Assembly (NCBI GenBank): GCA_016718385.1
Contig: JADKDK010000006.1
Coordinates: 372,001 to 436,000 of the forward strand
DNA from: Gammaproteobacteria bacterium
Lineage (GTDB): Bacteria; Pseudomonadota; Gammaproteobacteria; Pseudomonadales; UBA5518
Reading direction: 5' to 3'
Length of the DNA stretch: 64,000 nucleotides
Position 1 is the stretch's first letter, and every line of letters starts with the position of its first letter. The translations under genes and the position numbers were made by a program. Below the pieces are notes generated by a model. That model was given only the letters and a program-made list of their open reading frames with translations, was not told the origin of the DNA and ran no database searches. Below are positions 41,100 to 50,490 of this stretch, in pieces.

Positions 41100-41945
41100 T
41101 CATTGATTCGGCGGGCGCGCCGCGGGAACCGGGTCCGCCGCTGCTGTGCCCTCGGGCCGGTGCGCCCGCGGCGCTTCGCCCTTCCACGCCACCGCCACGC
41201 CATTGCTGTAACGCATGTCCAGTCGCTCGATGCGGTCACGGTCGGCTGCCCATTCGCCGGCGAGCAGCCGCGACACGATGCGCGCCTTGCGCTCCACCTC
41301 GCGCCGCCCGAGCAGCAGCTCGCTGCCGTTGTCGAGCGTGATGCGCCACGCGTGCTTGCCATCGAGCGCCAGCCGCGCGATGCGCAGCCCCGAGGGCTCG
41401 AGCAGCTCGGCGAACGCATCGAAGCGATCGAGCAGCAGTTTCTCGCTGCCCGCGGGTCCCTCGACCAGGGGCAGCTCCAGTCCGGGCAGCGCGGCGGCGG
41501 GCCGGAACACCTCGGCATACGGATTGAGGTAGGCGTCCTCGCCCAGGCGCAGCACCGGCACCTGCTCGGTGATGAACACCATCAGCCGGTCCGGCCAGGC
41601 GCGGCGCACGGTGACCTCGTGCACCATCGGCAGCTGTTTCAGGTCGTCGCGGATTCCCGCGAGATCGACCATGAAATAGCCCGTGCCGAGGTGCGGCAGC
41701 ATGATTTCCTCGACTCGCGCCTTGTCGAGGAAGCGGAAATCCCCGTTCACGGTCACCTGCTTGATCGGCACATTGGCGACCTCGCGCAGCGCGCTGAAGC
41801 CCATCTCCCCGGCAGCCAGCAGCAACGCCACGATCAGCGCCGGCACCAGCCATGCCGCGCGCGCGGCGCGCGGCTGCGCGCCACGGCGGGTCGCGCCGCG
41901 ACGCGAGCCCGCGTGGCCCGACATGCGCAGCAGCAGCGCGCTCAC
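41100..41945 (-). CDS. ftsQ: Cell division protein FtsQ
   Basis: 281 residues from GTG 41945, overlapping the ddl stop (GTGA) and preceded by GGAG; ATG 41924 is the alternative. A basic cytosolic tail and one membrane helix (WLVPALIVALLLAAGEMGF) precede the POTRA domain (VPIKQVTVNGDFRFLDKARV) and the beta domain that binds FtsB/FtsL (PYAEVFRPAAALPGLELPLV). The last 25 residues are Ala/Pro-rich. FtsQ recruits FtsLB to the septum. Confidence 0.94.
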   Translation of the reverse strand: MSALLLRMSGHAGSRRGATRRGAQPRAARAAWLVPALIVALLLAAGEMGFSALREVANVPIKQVTVNGDFRFLDKARVEEIMLPHLGTGYFMVDLAGIRDDLKQLPMVHEVTVRRAWPDRLMVFITEQVPVLRLGEDAYLNPYAEVFRPAAALPGLELPLVEGPAGSEKLLLDRFDAFAELLEPSGLRIARLALDGKHAWRITLDNGSELLLGRREVERKARIVSRLLAGEWAADRDRIERLDMRYSNGVAVAWKGEAPRAHRPEGTAAADPVPAARPPNQ

Positions 41946-42904
41946 CCGGGGACTCCGCCACGGGCGGCGCGCGCGAGGCTGGCGCTGAAGATGCGCACTA
42001 CCAGGTCGTCGAATTCGATGCCCACGGCGCGCGCCGCCATCGGCACCAGGCTGTGGCTGGTCATGCCCGGCGCGGTGTTGACCTCGAGCACGGCGAACTC
42101 GCCGCTGGCGGCGTCGCGCATCACGTCCACCCGGCCCCAGCCGCTGCAGCCCAGGCTGTCGAAGGCGCGCGCGGCGAGCGCCGCGAGCGCGCGCTCGTCG
42201 CCGGCATCGAGGCCCGACGGGCACAGGTAGCGCGTGGTGTCGAGCTGGTACTTGGCCTCGTAGTCGTAGAAGGTGCGCGGCGTTTCGAGCCGTATCGACG
42301 GCAGGATCTCGCCGTCGACGATCGCGACCGTGTATTCGGGCCCCATCACGCGGCGCTCGACCAGCACGCAGCTGTCGTAGCCGCTCGCCAGCGCAACCGC
42401 CGCGCGCAGCTCGGCGGCGTTGTCGACCGGCGTGATGCCGATGCTCGAGCCCTCGCTGGCCGGCTTCACGATGAGGCGCGGCCCGAGACGTGCGGCGAGC
42501 TCGTCGTAGTTCGCCGTGACATCCGCCACCGCGAAGTCCGGCGTCGCGATTCCCTCGGCCTGCCAGAAGCGCTTGCACCGCAGCTTGTCCATCGCGAGCG
42601 CGCAGGCCAGCACGCCGCTGCCGGTGTAACTGATGCCGAGCGTCTGCAGGGCGCCCTGCATGGTGCCGTCCTCGCCGCCGCGCCCGTGCAGCGCGATGAA
42701 CACGTGCGCAACCCCGGCGGCGATCAGGCGCCTCAGCACGTCGGCGCCCGCATCTATCGCGAGCACCCCGTCGAGCCGGCGCGTCAGCGCCGCGTGCACC
42801 GCGCGGCCCGACTCGAGCGAGACCTCGCGCTCGGCAGAGTTGCCGCCCATCAGCACCGCCACCGGCCCGCGCAATGCCGCCTTGTCGATATCGAAACGTC
42901 TCAT
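41942..42904 (-). CDS. ddlB: D-alanine--D-alanine ligase
   Basis: 320 residues from ATG 42904, overlapping the murC stop (ATGA). ATP-grasp enzyme making the D-Ala-D-Ala dipeptide. VLMGGNSAEREVSLESG (N-domain), ALHGRGGEDGTMQGAL, KPASEGSSIGI and the C-terminal EVNTAPGMTSHSLVPMAA (metal and substrate binding) are present. No D-lactate specificity signature is seen. It lies between murC and ftsQ, the usual place. Confidence 0.96.
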   Translation of the reverse strand: MRRFDIDKAALRGPVAVLMGGNSAEREVSLESGRAVHAALTRRLDGVLAIDAGADVLRRLIAAGVAHVFIALHGRGGEDGTMQGALQTLGISYTGSGVLACALAMDKLRCKRFWQAEGIATPDFAVADVTANYDELAARLGPRLIVKPASEGSSIGITPVDNAAELRAAVALASGYDSCVLVERRVMGPEYTVAIVDGEILPSIRLETPRTFYDYEAKYQLDTTRYLCPSGLDAGDERALAALAARAFDSLGCSGWGRVDVMRDAASGEFAVLEVNTAPGMTSHSLVPMAARAVGIEFDDLVVRIFSASLARAARGGVPG

Positions 42905-44337
42905 GTCCGCGCATCCCCGCCGGGCGTGCGGGCCAGCACCTCGGCGACCAGCCTGCCCACGCTGCCCGCGCCCTGCAGCAACAGGAAGTCGCCGGGTTGC
43001 AGCACCGAGTCGAGTACGTCCGTCACGTCGTGCACGTCCTCGACGAAAATCGGATCCAGCTTGCCGCGCTGGCGAATGCTGCGGCTCAGGCTCCGTCCGT
43101 CGGCGCCGGGAATCGGGTCCTCGCCGGCGCCGTACACGTCCAGCAGCACCAGCACATCGACCTGCGACAGCACCCGCACGAAGTCCTCGTAGAGCTCGCG
43201 CGTGCGCGAGTAGCGGTGCGGCTGGTACACCATCACGAGGCGGCGAGCGGGCCAGCCCGCGCGCACCGCGACGAGGTTCGCCGCCACCTCGGTGGGGTGG
43301 TGCCCGTAGTCGTCGACCAGCAGGAAGCTGCCATCGCGGCACGGCTGCTCGCCGTGATTCTCGAAACGCCGCCCCACGCCCTGGAAGCCGGCGATGCCGC
43401 GCACGATCGCCGCGTCCGCGATGCCCTCGTCGGTGGCCACCGCCACCGCAGCCGTGGCGTTCAGCGCGTAGTGGCGCCCGGGCAGGCCCAGCTGCAGCCG
43501 TAGCGGTTCGCGCCCGCCGGGACGGTTCACCGTGAACGCGGACCTGCCCTCGTGCTGGCTGAAATCGCACAGGCGGTAATCGGCCTGCTCCGAGGTGCCG
43601 TAGGTGATCACGTGACGCGTGACGTCGGGGACGATCGACGCGACCGCGGGGTCGTCGATGCACAGCACGCTCAGGCCGTAGAACGGCAGGTTGTGCAGGA
43701 ACTCGACGTAGGTCCGCTTCAGCCGCTCGAAGTCGCCGCCGTAGGTGCCCATGTGGTCGGCATCGATGTTCGTGACCACGGCAACCATCGGCTGCAGGTG
43801 CAGGAACGAAGCATCGCTCTCGTCGGCTTCGACGATGAGATAGCGGCTGTCGCCCAGCCGCGCGTTGGCCTGTACCGCGTTCACGCGCCCGCCGATCACG
43901 AAGGTGGGATCGAGCCCGGCCTCGGCGTAGATCGCGGCGATGATGCTCGTGGTGGTGGTCTTGCCGTGCGTACCCGCCACCGCGATCCCGTGGCGAAAGC
44001 GCATGATCTCGGCGAGCATCTCGGCGCGCGGCACCACCGGGATACGGCGTTCGCGCGCGGCCGCGATCTCGACATTCTCGGCGGTGACCGCGCTGGAGGC
44101 GACCACCACATCGGCTCCCGCGACATTTCCGGCACGGTGCCCCAGGTGCACCGCGACACCCAGCCCGCGCAGGCGTTCCAGCGCCGGCGAGGCCGCGGCG
44201 TCCGAGCCCGAGACTTCGTAGCCCTGGTTGCGCAGCACCTCCGCGATGCCGCACATGCCCGCGCCGCCGATACCGACGAAATGGATGTGCCCGATGCGTC
44301 GCATCTCCGGCACCGGCGCGTATTTGAGTTCCATCAT
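42901..44337 (-). CDS. murC: UDP-N-acetylmuramate--L-alanine ligase
   Basis: 478 residues from ATG 44337 with GGAGG upstream; the start overlaps the murG stop. Nucleotide-binding HFVGIGGAGMCGIAEVL at the N-terminus, the ATP loop GTHGKTTT, and DDYGHHPTEVAAN and YQPHRYSRT in the C-terminal half. MurC adds L-Ala to UDP-MurNAc, the first step of the stem peptide. Confidence 0.96.
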   Translation of the reverse strand: MMELKYAPVPEMRRIGHIHFVGIGGAGMCGIAEVLRNQGYEVSGSDAAASPALERLRGLGVAVHLGHRAGNVAGADVVVASSAVTAENVEIAAARERRIPVVPRAEMLAEIMRFRHGIAVAGTHGKTTTTSIIAAIYAEAGLDPTFVIGGRVNAVQANARLGDSRYLIVEADESDASFLHLQPMVAVVTNIDADHMGTYGGDFERLKRTYVEFLHNLPFYGLSVLCIDDPAVASIVPDVTRHVITYGTSEQADYRLCDFSQHEGRSAFTVNRPGGREPLRLQLGLPGRHYALNATAAVAVATDEGIADAAIVRGIAGFQGVGRRFENHGEQPCRDGSFLLVDDYGHHPTEVAANLVAVRAGWPARRLVMVYQPHRYSRTRELYEDFVRVLSQVDVLVLLDVYGAGEDPIPGADGRSLSRSIRQRGKLDPIFVEDVHDVTDVLDSVLQPGDFLLLQGAGSVGRLVAEVLARTPGGDART

Positions 44338-45419
44338 CGCGCCACCTCCAGGCAATTGGCCGCCACCGTGTCAGCGGCCCGGGGCATCGCCAGCGCACGC
44401 GCGCGCGTGGCCATCAGCAACAATTCGTCGCGGGCGGCGGACCAGCGCGACAGCTGCCCGGCCAGCCACTCGGGGGTGAGCGCGGCCTGCGCGACGGCAA
44501 GCGCCGCGCCCGCATCGGCGAGCCAGCGCGCGTTCATGCTCTGGTGGTCGTCGATGGCGGTGGGCAGCGGCACCAGGATCGCGGCCAGCCCCGCGGCCGC
44601 GAGCTCGCTCACCGTGAGAGCGCCCGCGCGGCACACCACCACGTCCGCCCATTCGTAGGCCGCGACCATATCGTCGATGAATGCAGCGGTGCGCGCCGCG
44701 ACGCCGCGCTCGCGGTAACGCTCGCGGCAGGCCTCGAACTCGCGCGCGCCGCCCTGGTGCCAGACCTCGGGACGCTCGCCCGCCGCCAGCAGCGCCAGCG
44801 CCGCCGGCAGGGTCTCGTTCAGCACGCGCGCGCCCTGGCTGCCGCCGATCACGAGCAGGCGTAGGGGCCCGGCGCGCCCTGCCAGGCGCTCGGCGGGCAC
44901 CGGGATCGCGGCGATCGCCGCGCGCACGGGATTGCCGGCGAGGCGGGCACGGGGATGCTCCGCAAACGGACCCGGCAGACCGAGCAGGATGCGCGCGGCG
45001 ATGCGCGCGAGCAGGCGATTCGTGGTCCCGGCGACGGCGTTCTGCTCGTGCACCACCACCGGCACGCGCAGCAGCCAGGCCGCGATGCCGCCGGGTCCGG
45101 CCACGAAGCCGCCGGTGCCGAGCATGCAGGCAGGCCGCAGCTTCAGCACCAGGAGCAGCGCGTGCACGATCGCCACGAGCAGCAGCAACGGCGCCAGCAG
45201 CTGCTGCCTGCGGCTCTTGCCGCGCACACCGCTCACGCGCAGGAAGGAAATGGGTATGCCGGCCGCCGGGACCAGGCGCGACTCCATGCCGGCGTGCGTG
45301 CCGAGCCAGTGCACGCGTGCGCCGCGCGCCGTCAGCGCCGCCGCCGCGGCGAGGCCGGGGAACACGTGTCCGCCGGTGCCGCCACCGGTGATGAGGACCA
45401 GGGGGGAGCGCTCAGGCAT
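44334..45419 (-). CDS. murG: UDP-GlcNAc:lipid I N-acetylglucosaminyltransferase
   Basis: 361 residues. GT-B fold membrane-associated enzyme making lipid II. The glycine-rich loop ITGGGTGGHVFPGLA, a second G loop (MLGTGGFVAGPGG, HEQNAVAG) and the UDP-GlcNAc site (VIGGSQGARVLNE, CRAGALTVSELAAAGL, PLPTAIDDHQSMNA) are all present. It overlaps ftsW by eight bases and murC by four. Confidence 0.97.
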   Translation of the reverse strand: MPERSPLVLITGGGTGGHVFPGLAAAAALTARGARVHWLGTHAGMESRLVPAAGIPISFLRVSGVRGKSRRQQLLAPLLLLVAIVHALLLVLKLRPACMLGTGGFVAGPGGIAAWLLRVPVVVHEQNAVAGTTNRLLARIAARILLGLPGPFAEHPRARLAGNPVRAAIAAIPVPAERLAGRAGPLRLLVIGGSQGARVLNETLPAALALLAAGERPEVWHQGGAREFEACRERYRERGVAARTAAFIDDMVAAYEWADVVVCRAGALTVSELAAAGLAAILVPLPTAIDDHQSMNARWLADAGAALAVAQAALTPEWLAGQLSRWSAARDELLLMATRARALAMPRAADTVAANCLEVAR

Positions 45420-46590
45420 GGCGCAACCTCCACGGTGCCGTCGCCGCCACCGGCGCGCCGCGCAGCTCGACCTCGATGCGCAGGATCAATCCCATCATGG
45501 CGAACAGGATCAGCAGGCTGCTGCCGCCGTAGCTCAGAAACGGCAGCGTGAGGCCCTTGGTCGGCAGCAGCCCCGCGTTCACCCCGATGTTGATGAACAC
45601 CTGCGCGGCGAGCAGCAGCGCCACGCCGAAGCACACGTGCGCGGAAAAGAGCTGCTGCTTGCGCGCGGCCGTGCGCCCGACCCAGAGGATGCGCGCGATC
45701 AGCGCCGCGAACAGCGCGATGAACGCCACGCAACCCAGCAGCCCGAGTTCCTCGGCGATTATCGCGAACACGAAATCCGTGTGTGCTTCCGGCAGATAGA
45801 ACAGCTTCTGCACGCTGTTGCCGAGCCCGACGCCGAGCACCTCGCCACGGCCGAAGGCGATCAGCGCCTGCGTCAGCTGGTAGCCGCTGGCGAACTGGTC
45901 GGACCACGGATCGAGGAAGGTGATCAGTCGCTGCAGGCGGTACGGCGACCACACCGCCATGACACCGGCGCCGATGAGGGCGAGGGCCATCAGCACGATG
46001 AACGGCAGCAGCCGCGCGCCACCGAGGAACAGCATGGCCATCGCCGCGCCGGCGATCACCACCGCGGCGCCGAAGTCGGGCTCGAGCAGCAGCAGCAGGA
46101 CCACGGCGCCGAGCAGCCCGAGCGGCTTGAGCATGCCTGACCAGCTGTTCTGCAGTTCGCGCTGACGCCGCGTCATGTAGCCGGCCAGGTACACGACGAA
46201 GAACAGTTTCATCGCCTCTGAGGGCTGCAGGTTCACCGGACCGAAACCGATCCAGCGCGTCGCGCCGTTGACTTCGCGCCCGATCCCCGGCACCAGCAGC
46301 AGCGCCAGTATCGCCATGCCGGACACCAGCAGCGCAGGCCCCGCGTCCTGCCACAGCTTCACCGGTATCTGCAGCGTCAGGTACATCGTCGCGGCGCCCA
46401 GCAGCAGGTAAATGCCATGGCGGATGATGTGGTAGAAGGGGTTGCCATACTGCTCGCCCGCGTAGTCCATCGACGCGGATCCCATCATCACGAAACCCGC
46501 CGCGGCGAGCGCCGCGATCAGTGCCAGCAGCGCGTGATCGAGCTCCCGGCGCTTGCGCATCAACACTACTTCGGTCTGCGTCATCGCCAT
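45412..46590 (-). CDS. ftsW: Peptidoglycan polymerase FtsW (SEDS family)
   Basis: 392 residues from ATG 46590, one base after the murD stop, with GGAGG nine bases upstream. About ten membrane helices. The SEDS signatures are NLQPSEAMKLFFVVYLAG and, near the C-terminus, NAGLLPTKGLTLPFLSYGGS. FtsW polymerises septal glycan with FtsI. A cytosolic tail of about 15 residues follows. Confidence 0.96.
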   Translation of the reverse strand: MAMTQTEVVLMRKRRELDHALLALIAALAAAGFVMMGSASMDYAGEQYGNPFYHIIRHGIYLLLGAATMYLTLQIPVKLWQDAGPALLVSGMAILALLLVPGIGREVNGATRWIGFGPVNLQPSEAMKLFFVVYLAGYMTRRQRELQNSWSGMLKPLGLLGAVVLLLLLEPDFGAAVVIAGAAMAMLFLGGARLLPFIVLMALALIGAGVMAVWSPYRLQRLITFLDPWSDQFASGYQLTQALIAFGRGEVLGVGLGNSVQKLFYLPEAHTDFVFAIIAEELGLLGCVAFIALFAALIARILWVGRTAARKQQLFSAHVCFGVALLLAAQVFINIGVNAGLLPTKGLTLPFLSYGGSSLLILFAMMGLILRIEVELRGAPVAATAPWRLRHA

Positions 46591-46591
46591 C

Positions 46592-47953
46592 TCAGAGCGC
46601 CTCCGCGCCGTCGAGCGCGCGCGCCGCGCGGGTGAACACGTCGCCGCGCTCCTCGTAGTTGCGGAACATGTCGAAGCTGGCGCAGGCGGGCGAGAGCAGC
46701 ACCGTGTCACCCGGCTGCGCGAGCGCGCGCGCCGTGGCCACCGCGTCTTCCAAGTCCACCGCGCGCGTGAGCGGTACCGTGCCCGCCAGCGCCTCGATCA
46801 GCAGATCGGCGGAACTGCCGATCAGCACGGCGGCGCGGCCCGCGCGCGCGAGCTCCGCGGCCAGCAGCGTGAAGTCGCGCTCCTTGGCGGCACCGCCGGC
46901 GATCAGCACGATGCGCCCGCCGCCCTCGCCCGCGAGCCCGCGCAGCGCTGCCACGGCGGCGGCGACGTTGGTGCCCTTGGAGTCGTTGTAGAAATCGATG
47001 CCGGCGGTGCGTGCCACGAGCTGGCAACGATGCGGCAACCCGCGGTAGCTGCGCAGCACCGCGAGCTGCGCGGGACGCGCAATGCCCGCGGCCCCGGCGA
47101 GCGCCAGCGCCGCCAGGCTGTTGAGCACGTTGTGCCGCCCGCGCAGCCCGAGCTCGCGCGCGGCGATCAACGCCTCGGTGCCGCAAGCCAGCCATTCGAC
47201 ACCATCGCGCACGAGGAGTCCGTAGTCGCCCGCCTGCGGGCTGCCCGCGCCGAAACTCAGGCGCCGCTCGCCGTCCTGCGCGCCGGGCACCGTCATTGCG
47301 TCGTCGCGGTTGAACACCGCGCAGCGCGCGCCGCGGTAGATGCGCAGCTTCGCCTCGCGGTAGGCCTGCATGTCGGGATAGCGGTCGAGGTGATCGGGCG
47401 CGATGTTGAGGATGGTGGCCACATCGGCGCGAAAATCGATCACGGTCTCGAGCTGGAAGCTCGACAACTCGAGTACGTACAGTGCCACCTCGGGCGCGAG
47501 CAGATCGAGCGCAGGCGTGCCGAGGTTGCCGCCGCAGGCCACCCGCAACCCCGCCTGCTGCGCCATCAGCCAGACCAGCGTGGTCACGGTGCTCTTGGCG
47601 TTGGTGCCGGTGATCGCGACCACGGGCGCGCGCGCCTCGCGGTGGAACAGCTCGATGTCGCCGAGCACTGCCGCGCCCGCCGCGCGCGCGGCGCCGATCG
47701 CCGGTTCGGCGGGATCGACACCGGGACTCAGGATCAGCTCGTCGGCCGTCGCGAGGAACGCCGCGTCGAGCGCGCCGGTGCGCAATTGCGCCTGCGGGAA
47801 CTCGGCGCGAAAGCGCGCCAGCAGCGGCGGTTCGTCGCGGCTGTCGGCCACCGCGAAGGGCAGCCCGCGCCCGGCCAGGAAGCGCGCGCACGACAGCCCG
47901 GTCTGGCCCATGCCGACCACGATGCGCCTTGCCTCCCCGCCCGTGTTGCCCAT
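46592..47953 (-). CDS. murD: UDP-MurNAc-L-alanine--D-glutamate ligase
   Basis: 453 residues from ATG 47953. The N-terminal domain has VVGMGQTGLSCARFLAGRG, the ATP loop reads ITGTNAKSTVTTL, and FYNDSKGTNVAAAVAAL and LSPACASFDMFRNYEERGD follow. Ala in place of the usual Gly in GTNxKST also occurs in other gammaproteobacteria as far as I recall. MurD adds D-Glu to the stem peptide. It lies 17 bases after mraY. Confidence 0.96.
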   Translation of the reverse strand: MGNTGGEARRIVVGMGQTGLSCARFLAGRGLPFAVADSRDEPPLLARFRAEFPQAQLRTGALDAAFLATADELILSPGVDPAEPAIGAARAAGAAVLGDIELFHREARAPVVAITGTNAKSTVTTLVWLMAQQAGLRVACGGNLGTPALDLLAPEVALYVLELSSFQLETVIDFRADVATILNIAPDHLDRYPDMQAYREAKLRIYRGARCAVFNRDDAMTVPGAQDGERRLSFGAGSPQAGDYGLLVRDGVEWLACGTEALIAARELGLRGRHNVLNSLAALALAGAAGIARPAQLAVLRSYRGLPHRCQLVARTAGIDFYNDSKGTNVAAAVAALRGLAGEGGGRIVLIAGGAAKERDFTLLAAELARAGRAAVLIGSSADLLIEALAGTVPLTRAVDLEDAVATARALAQPGDTVLLSPACASFDMFRNYEERGDVFTRAARALDGAEAL

Positions 47954-47970
47954 TGCCCGTGCCGCTCCGC

Positions 47971-49053
47971 TCAGCGCAACTTCAACGTGGCCAGTCCGAA
48001 CAGGACCAGCACGACCGTGATGATCCAGAAGCGCACGATCACGCGCGGCTCGGGCCATCCCTTGAGCTCGAAATGGTGGTGGATCGGCGCCATGCGGAAG
48101 ATGCGCCTGCCCGTCAGCTTGAAGGAGGCGACCTGCAGCATCACCGAGACCGTTTCCATCACGAACACCCCGCCCATGATGAAAAACACGATCTCGTGGC
48201 GCACGATCACCGCGATGACCCCCAACGCCGCGCCGAGCGCCAGCGCGCCCACGTCGCCCATGAACACCATCGCGGGATAGGTGTTGAACCACAGGAAGCC
48301 GAGCCCGGCTCCGGCCAGCGCGCCGCAGAACACCACGAGTTCGCCGGCGCCGGCAATGTAGGGAATGTGCAGGTAGGGGGCGAACTCGCTGTGCCCGGCG
48401 AGGTAGGCGATCACCGCCAGCGCGCCGGCCACCAGCACGCTCGGCATGATGGCCAGGCCGTCGAGCCCGTCGGTGAGGTTCACCGCATTGCTCGCGCCGA
48501 CGATAACGAAGTAGGCGAGCACGACGAACAGCGGGCCGAGCGCGAGCGTCACCTGCTTGAAGAAGGGCACGATCAGCTGCGTTTCGGCAGGCGACGCGGC
48601 GCTGGCATAGAGATAGAGCGCTGCGCCGAGTCCCGCGAGCGACTGCCAGAAGTATTTCCAGCGCGCCGGGAGCCCGCGCGAATCCTTCTCCACGACCTTG
48701 CGGTAATCGTCGATCCAGCCCACCGCGCCGAATGCCACGGTAACCGCGAGCACGACCCAGACATAGCGGTTGCCGAGATCGCCCCAGAGCAGCGTGCTGG
48801 TGACGATTCCGACGAGGATCAGTGCGCCGCCCATTGTCGGCGTGCCCGCCTTGCTCAGGTGCGACTGGGGCCCGTCGCTGCGCACGGATTGTCCGATCTG
48901 GCGGACGTTGAGGCGCCGGATCATCCCGGGGCCGACGAGCAGCGTGATCGCGAGCGCGGTGAGCGTGCCGAGAATGCCGCGGAAGGTGAGGTACTGAAAC
49001 ACCTTGAACACCGTGAAGTATTCGCTCAGCCAGTCCGCAAGCAACAGCAGCAT
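47971..49053 (-). CDS. mraY: Phospho-MurNAc-pentapeptide transferase (lipid I synthase)
   Basis: 360 residues, the same length as in E. coli, starting at ATG 49053 that overlaps the murF stop (TGATG). About ten membrane helices. SKAGTPTMGGALIL, the catalytic GWIDDYRKV, NAVNLTDGLDGLAIMPS and MAPIHHHFELKGWPE (the HHH motif) are intact. MraY transfers phospho-MurNAc-pentapeptide to undecaprenyl phosphate. Confidence 0.97.
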   Translation of the reverse strand: MLLLLADWLSEYFTVFKVFQYLTFRGILGTLTALAITLLVGPGMIRRLNVRQIGQSVRSDGPQSHLSKAGTPTMGGALILVGIVTSTLLWGDLGNRYVWVVLAVTVAFGAVGWIDDYRKVVEKDSRGLPARWKYFWQSLAGLGAALYLYASAASPAETQLIVPFFKQVTLALGPLFVVLAYFVIVGASNAVNLTDGLDGLAIMPSVLVAGALAVIAYLAGHSEFAPYLHIPYIAGAGELVVFCGALAGAGLGFLWFNTYPAMVFMGDVGALALGAALGVIAVIVRHEIVFFIMGGVFVMETVSVMLQVASFKLTGRRIFRMAPIHHHFELKGWPEPRVIVRFWIITVVLVLFGLATLKLR

Positions 49054-50411
49054 CAGTGTCTCCCCGTCCCGGCGGCGCCGGGTTCCGCTTCCACCAGCGC
49101 CGCCACCACGGCTTCCATGCCGGCCGAGCGCGAACCCTTGACCAGGATCACGCTGCCGGCGCGATCGAATTCACGGCAGGCCGCGACTATCTCCTCGCGT
49201 GAGTCCAGCACCGTCGCACCGGGACCGAAGCCCTCGGCCACCGCCTCGGCATGTGGCCCGCAGGCCAGTAGTCGCTCGATGCCGCACGCGCGCGCACGCG
49301 CGCCCGCCTCGCGGTGCAGCTCACGGCTCAGCGCGCCGAGCTCGGCCATGTTTCCCAACACCAGCACGCGCGTGCCCTCGAAGGTGGCCAGCGAATCGAT
49401 CGCCGCGCGCACCGAGCCGGGATTGGCGTTGTAGCTGTCGTCGATCAGCACGCAACCGCGCGCGCCGCGGCGCCGCTGCATGCGTCCGGACACCGGGAGT
49501 GAGCGACTCGAGCCCGTCGCGGATCGCCTCCGGACCGAGACCGAGCGCCAGCGCCGCGGCGGCCGCGCAGACCGCGTTGGCGACCTGCTGTACCCCGGGA
49601 ACGCCGAGCGCGATGCGTACCGTACCGGCTGCGGTCGCCAGGCGGAAACGCGCATTGCCCTCGACCACCTTTATGTCCTCGGCGCGCACGTCTGCATTCA
49701 CCGCGCCTTTCGCGCTGGCGCGCAGCACGGTGCGCGCACCGATGCGCGCGAGCCATGCGTCGGCAAAGGGCTCGTCGACATTCAGCACCGCGATGCCGTC
49801 GGGGCCGAGCGCGTCATAGATCTCGCCCTTGGTCGTCGCCACCGCCTGCAGGCTCCCGAAACCCTGCAGGTGCGCCGGCAGCGCATTGGTCAGCACGGCG
49901 ACATCGGGCCGCACCAGCGCGCCCAGATAGCGGATGTCGCCCGGCTTCGCCGCGCCCATCTCGATCACCGCGTAGCGCAGCGCCGGATGCAGTGCCAGCA
50001 GCGTGAGCGGCACCCCGATCTCGTTGTTGAGGTTGCCGGCCGTGGCCAGCACGGCGCCGGCACGCCCGAGGATCGCCGCGATCATTTCCTTGGTCGTGGT
50101 CTTGCCGGCACTGCCGGTGAGCGCGACCACGGTGCCGGTGAACAGCGAACGGTTGAAACGGCCGAGCTCCCCGAGCGCGACCAGCGTATCGGCGACCCGC
50201 AGCACCGGCACCGCGGCGTCGACCGGGCGGCTGCACAGCAGCGCTCCCGCACCGCGGCGCACCGCCTCGGCGACGAAATCGTGACCGTCGAAATTCTCCC
50301 CGCGCAGCGCCACGAACAGGCAGCCCGGGGCGAGCGTGCGCGTGTCGGTGCGTGCGCGGGCGCGGGCCCGAGAAAGTGCGCGAACTCGGCGAGGCGGATC
50401 GCGCGCATCAT
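49053..50411 (-). CDS. murF: UDP-MurNAc-tripeptide--D-alanyl-D-alanine ligase, frame broken at two places
   Basis: The start is ATG 50411 (MMRAIRLAEFAHFLG). After about 20 codons the frame is lost: the next recognisable part, TDTRTLAPGCLFVALRGENF, lies in another frame from about 50350, and roughly 8 expected codons are missing between them. The middle frame holds the ATP loop LTGSAGKTTTKEM and NLNNEIGVPLTLL. A second break at 49495-49497 (one extra base in ACTCCCGGTG) precedes VSGRMQRRRG and DDSYNANPGSVRAA in the final frame. Sequence error or real decay cannot be told here. MurF adds D-Ala-D-Ala to the stem peptide and is essential. The murE-murF junction is also unusual (27-base repeat). 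Confidence 0.85.
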
Positions 50412-50490
50412 GATGCGGCGCTCCAGGCGACTTGTCCGGCTGAAGCCGGACATACGAGTCCCGTCGCGCGCATCATGATGTGGCGCTCCA
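50399..50490. repeat. 27-base direct repeat flanking a REP-like hairpin at the murE/murF junction
   Basis: Bases 50399-50425 and 50464-50490 match at 26 of 27 positions (C50416 versus T50481). Between them lie 38 bases with the hairpin GTCCGGCTGAAGCCGGAC (50434-50451). The right copy contains the end and stop codon of murE; the left copy contains the start of murF. Collapsing the repeat would give a murE stop overlapping the murF ATG, as at the other dcw junctions. Confidence 0.9.
50408..50476 (-). CDS. 22-residue leader-like mini-ORF between murE and murF
   Basis: ATG 50476 overlaps the murE stop and opens 22 codons (MMRATGLVCPASAGQVAWSA, then AS) whose stop overlaps the murF ATG at 50411. 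It exists only because of the hairpin insertion and junction duplication. It may let ribosomes pass from murE to murF by coupling; expression is not shown. Confidence 0.3.
   Translation of the reverse strand: MMRATGLVCPASAGQVAWSAAS

Noticed and set aside
38382..42230. 1282-codon open frame on the plus strand
   Set aside because: It is antisense to ftsZ, ftsA and ftsQ and has no recognisable motif or ribosome site.
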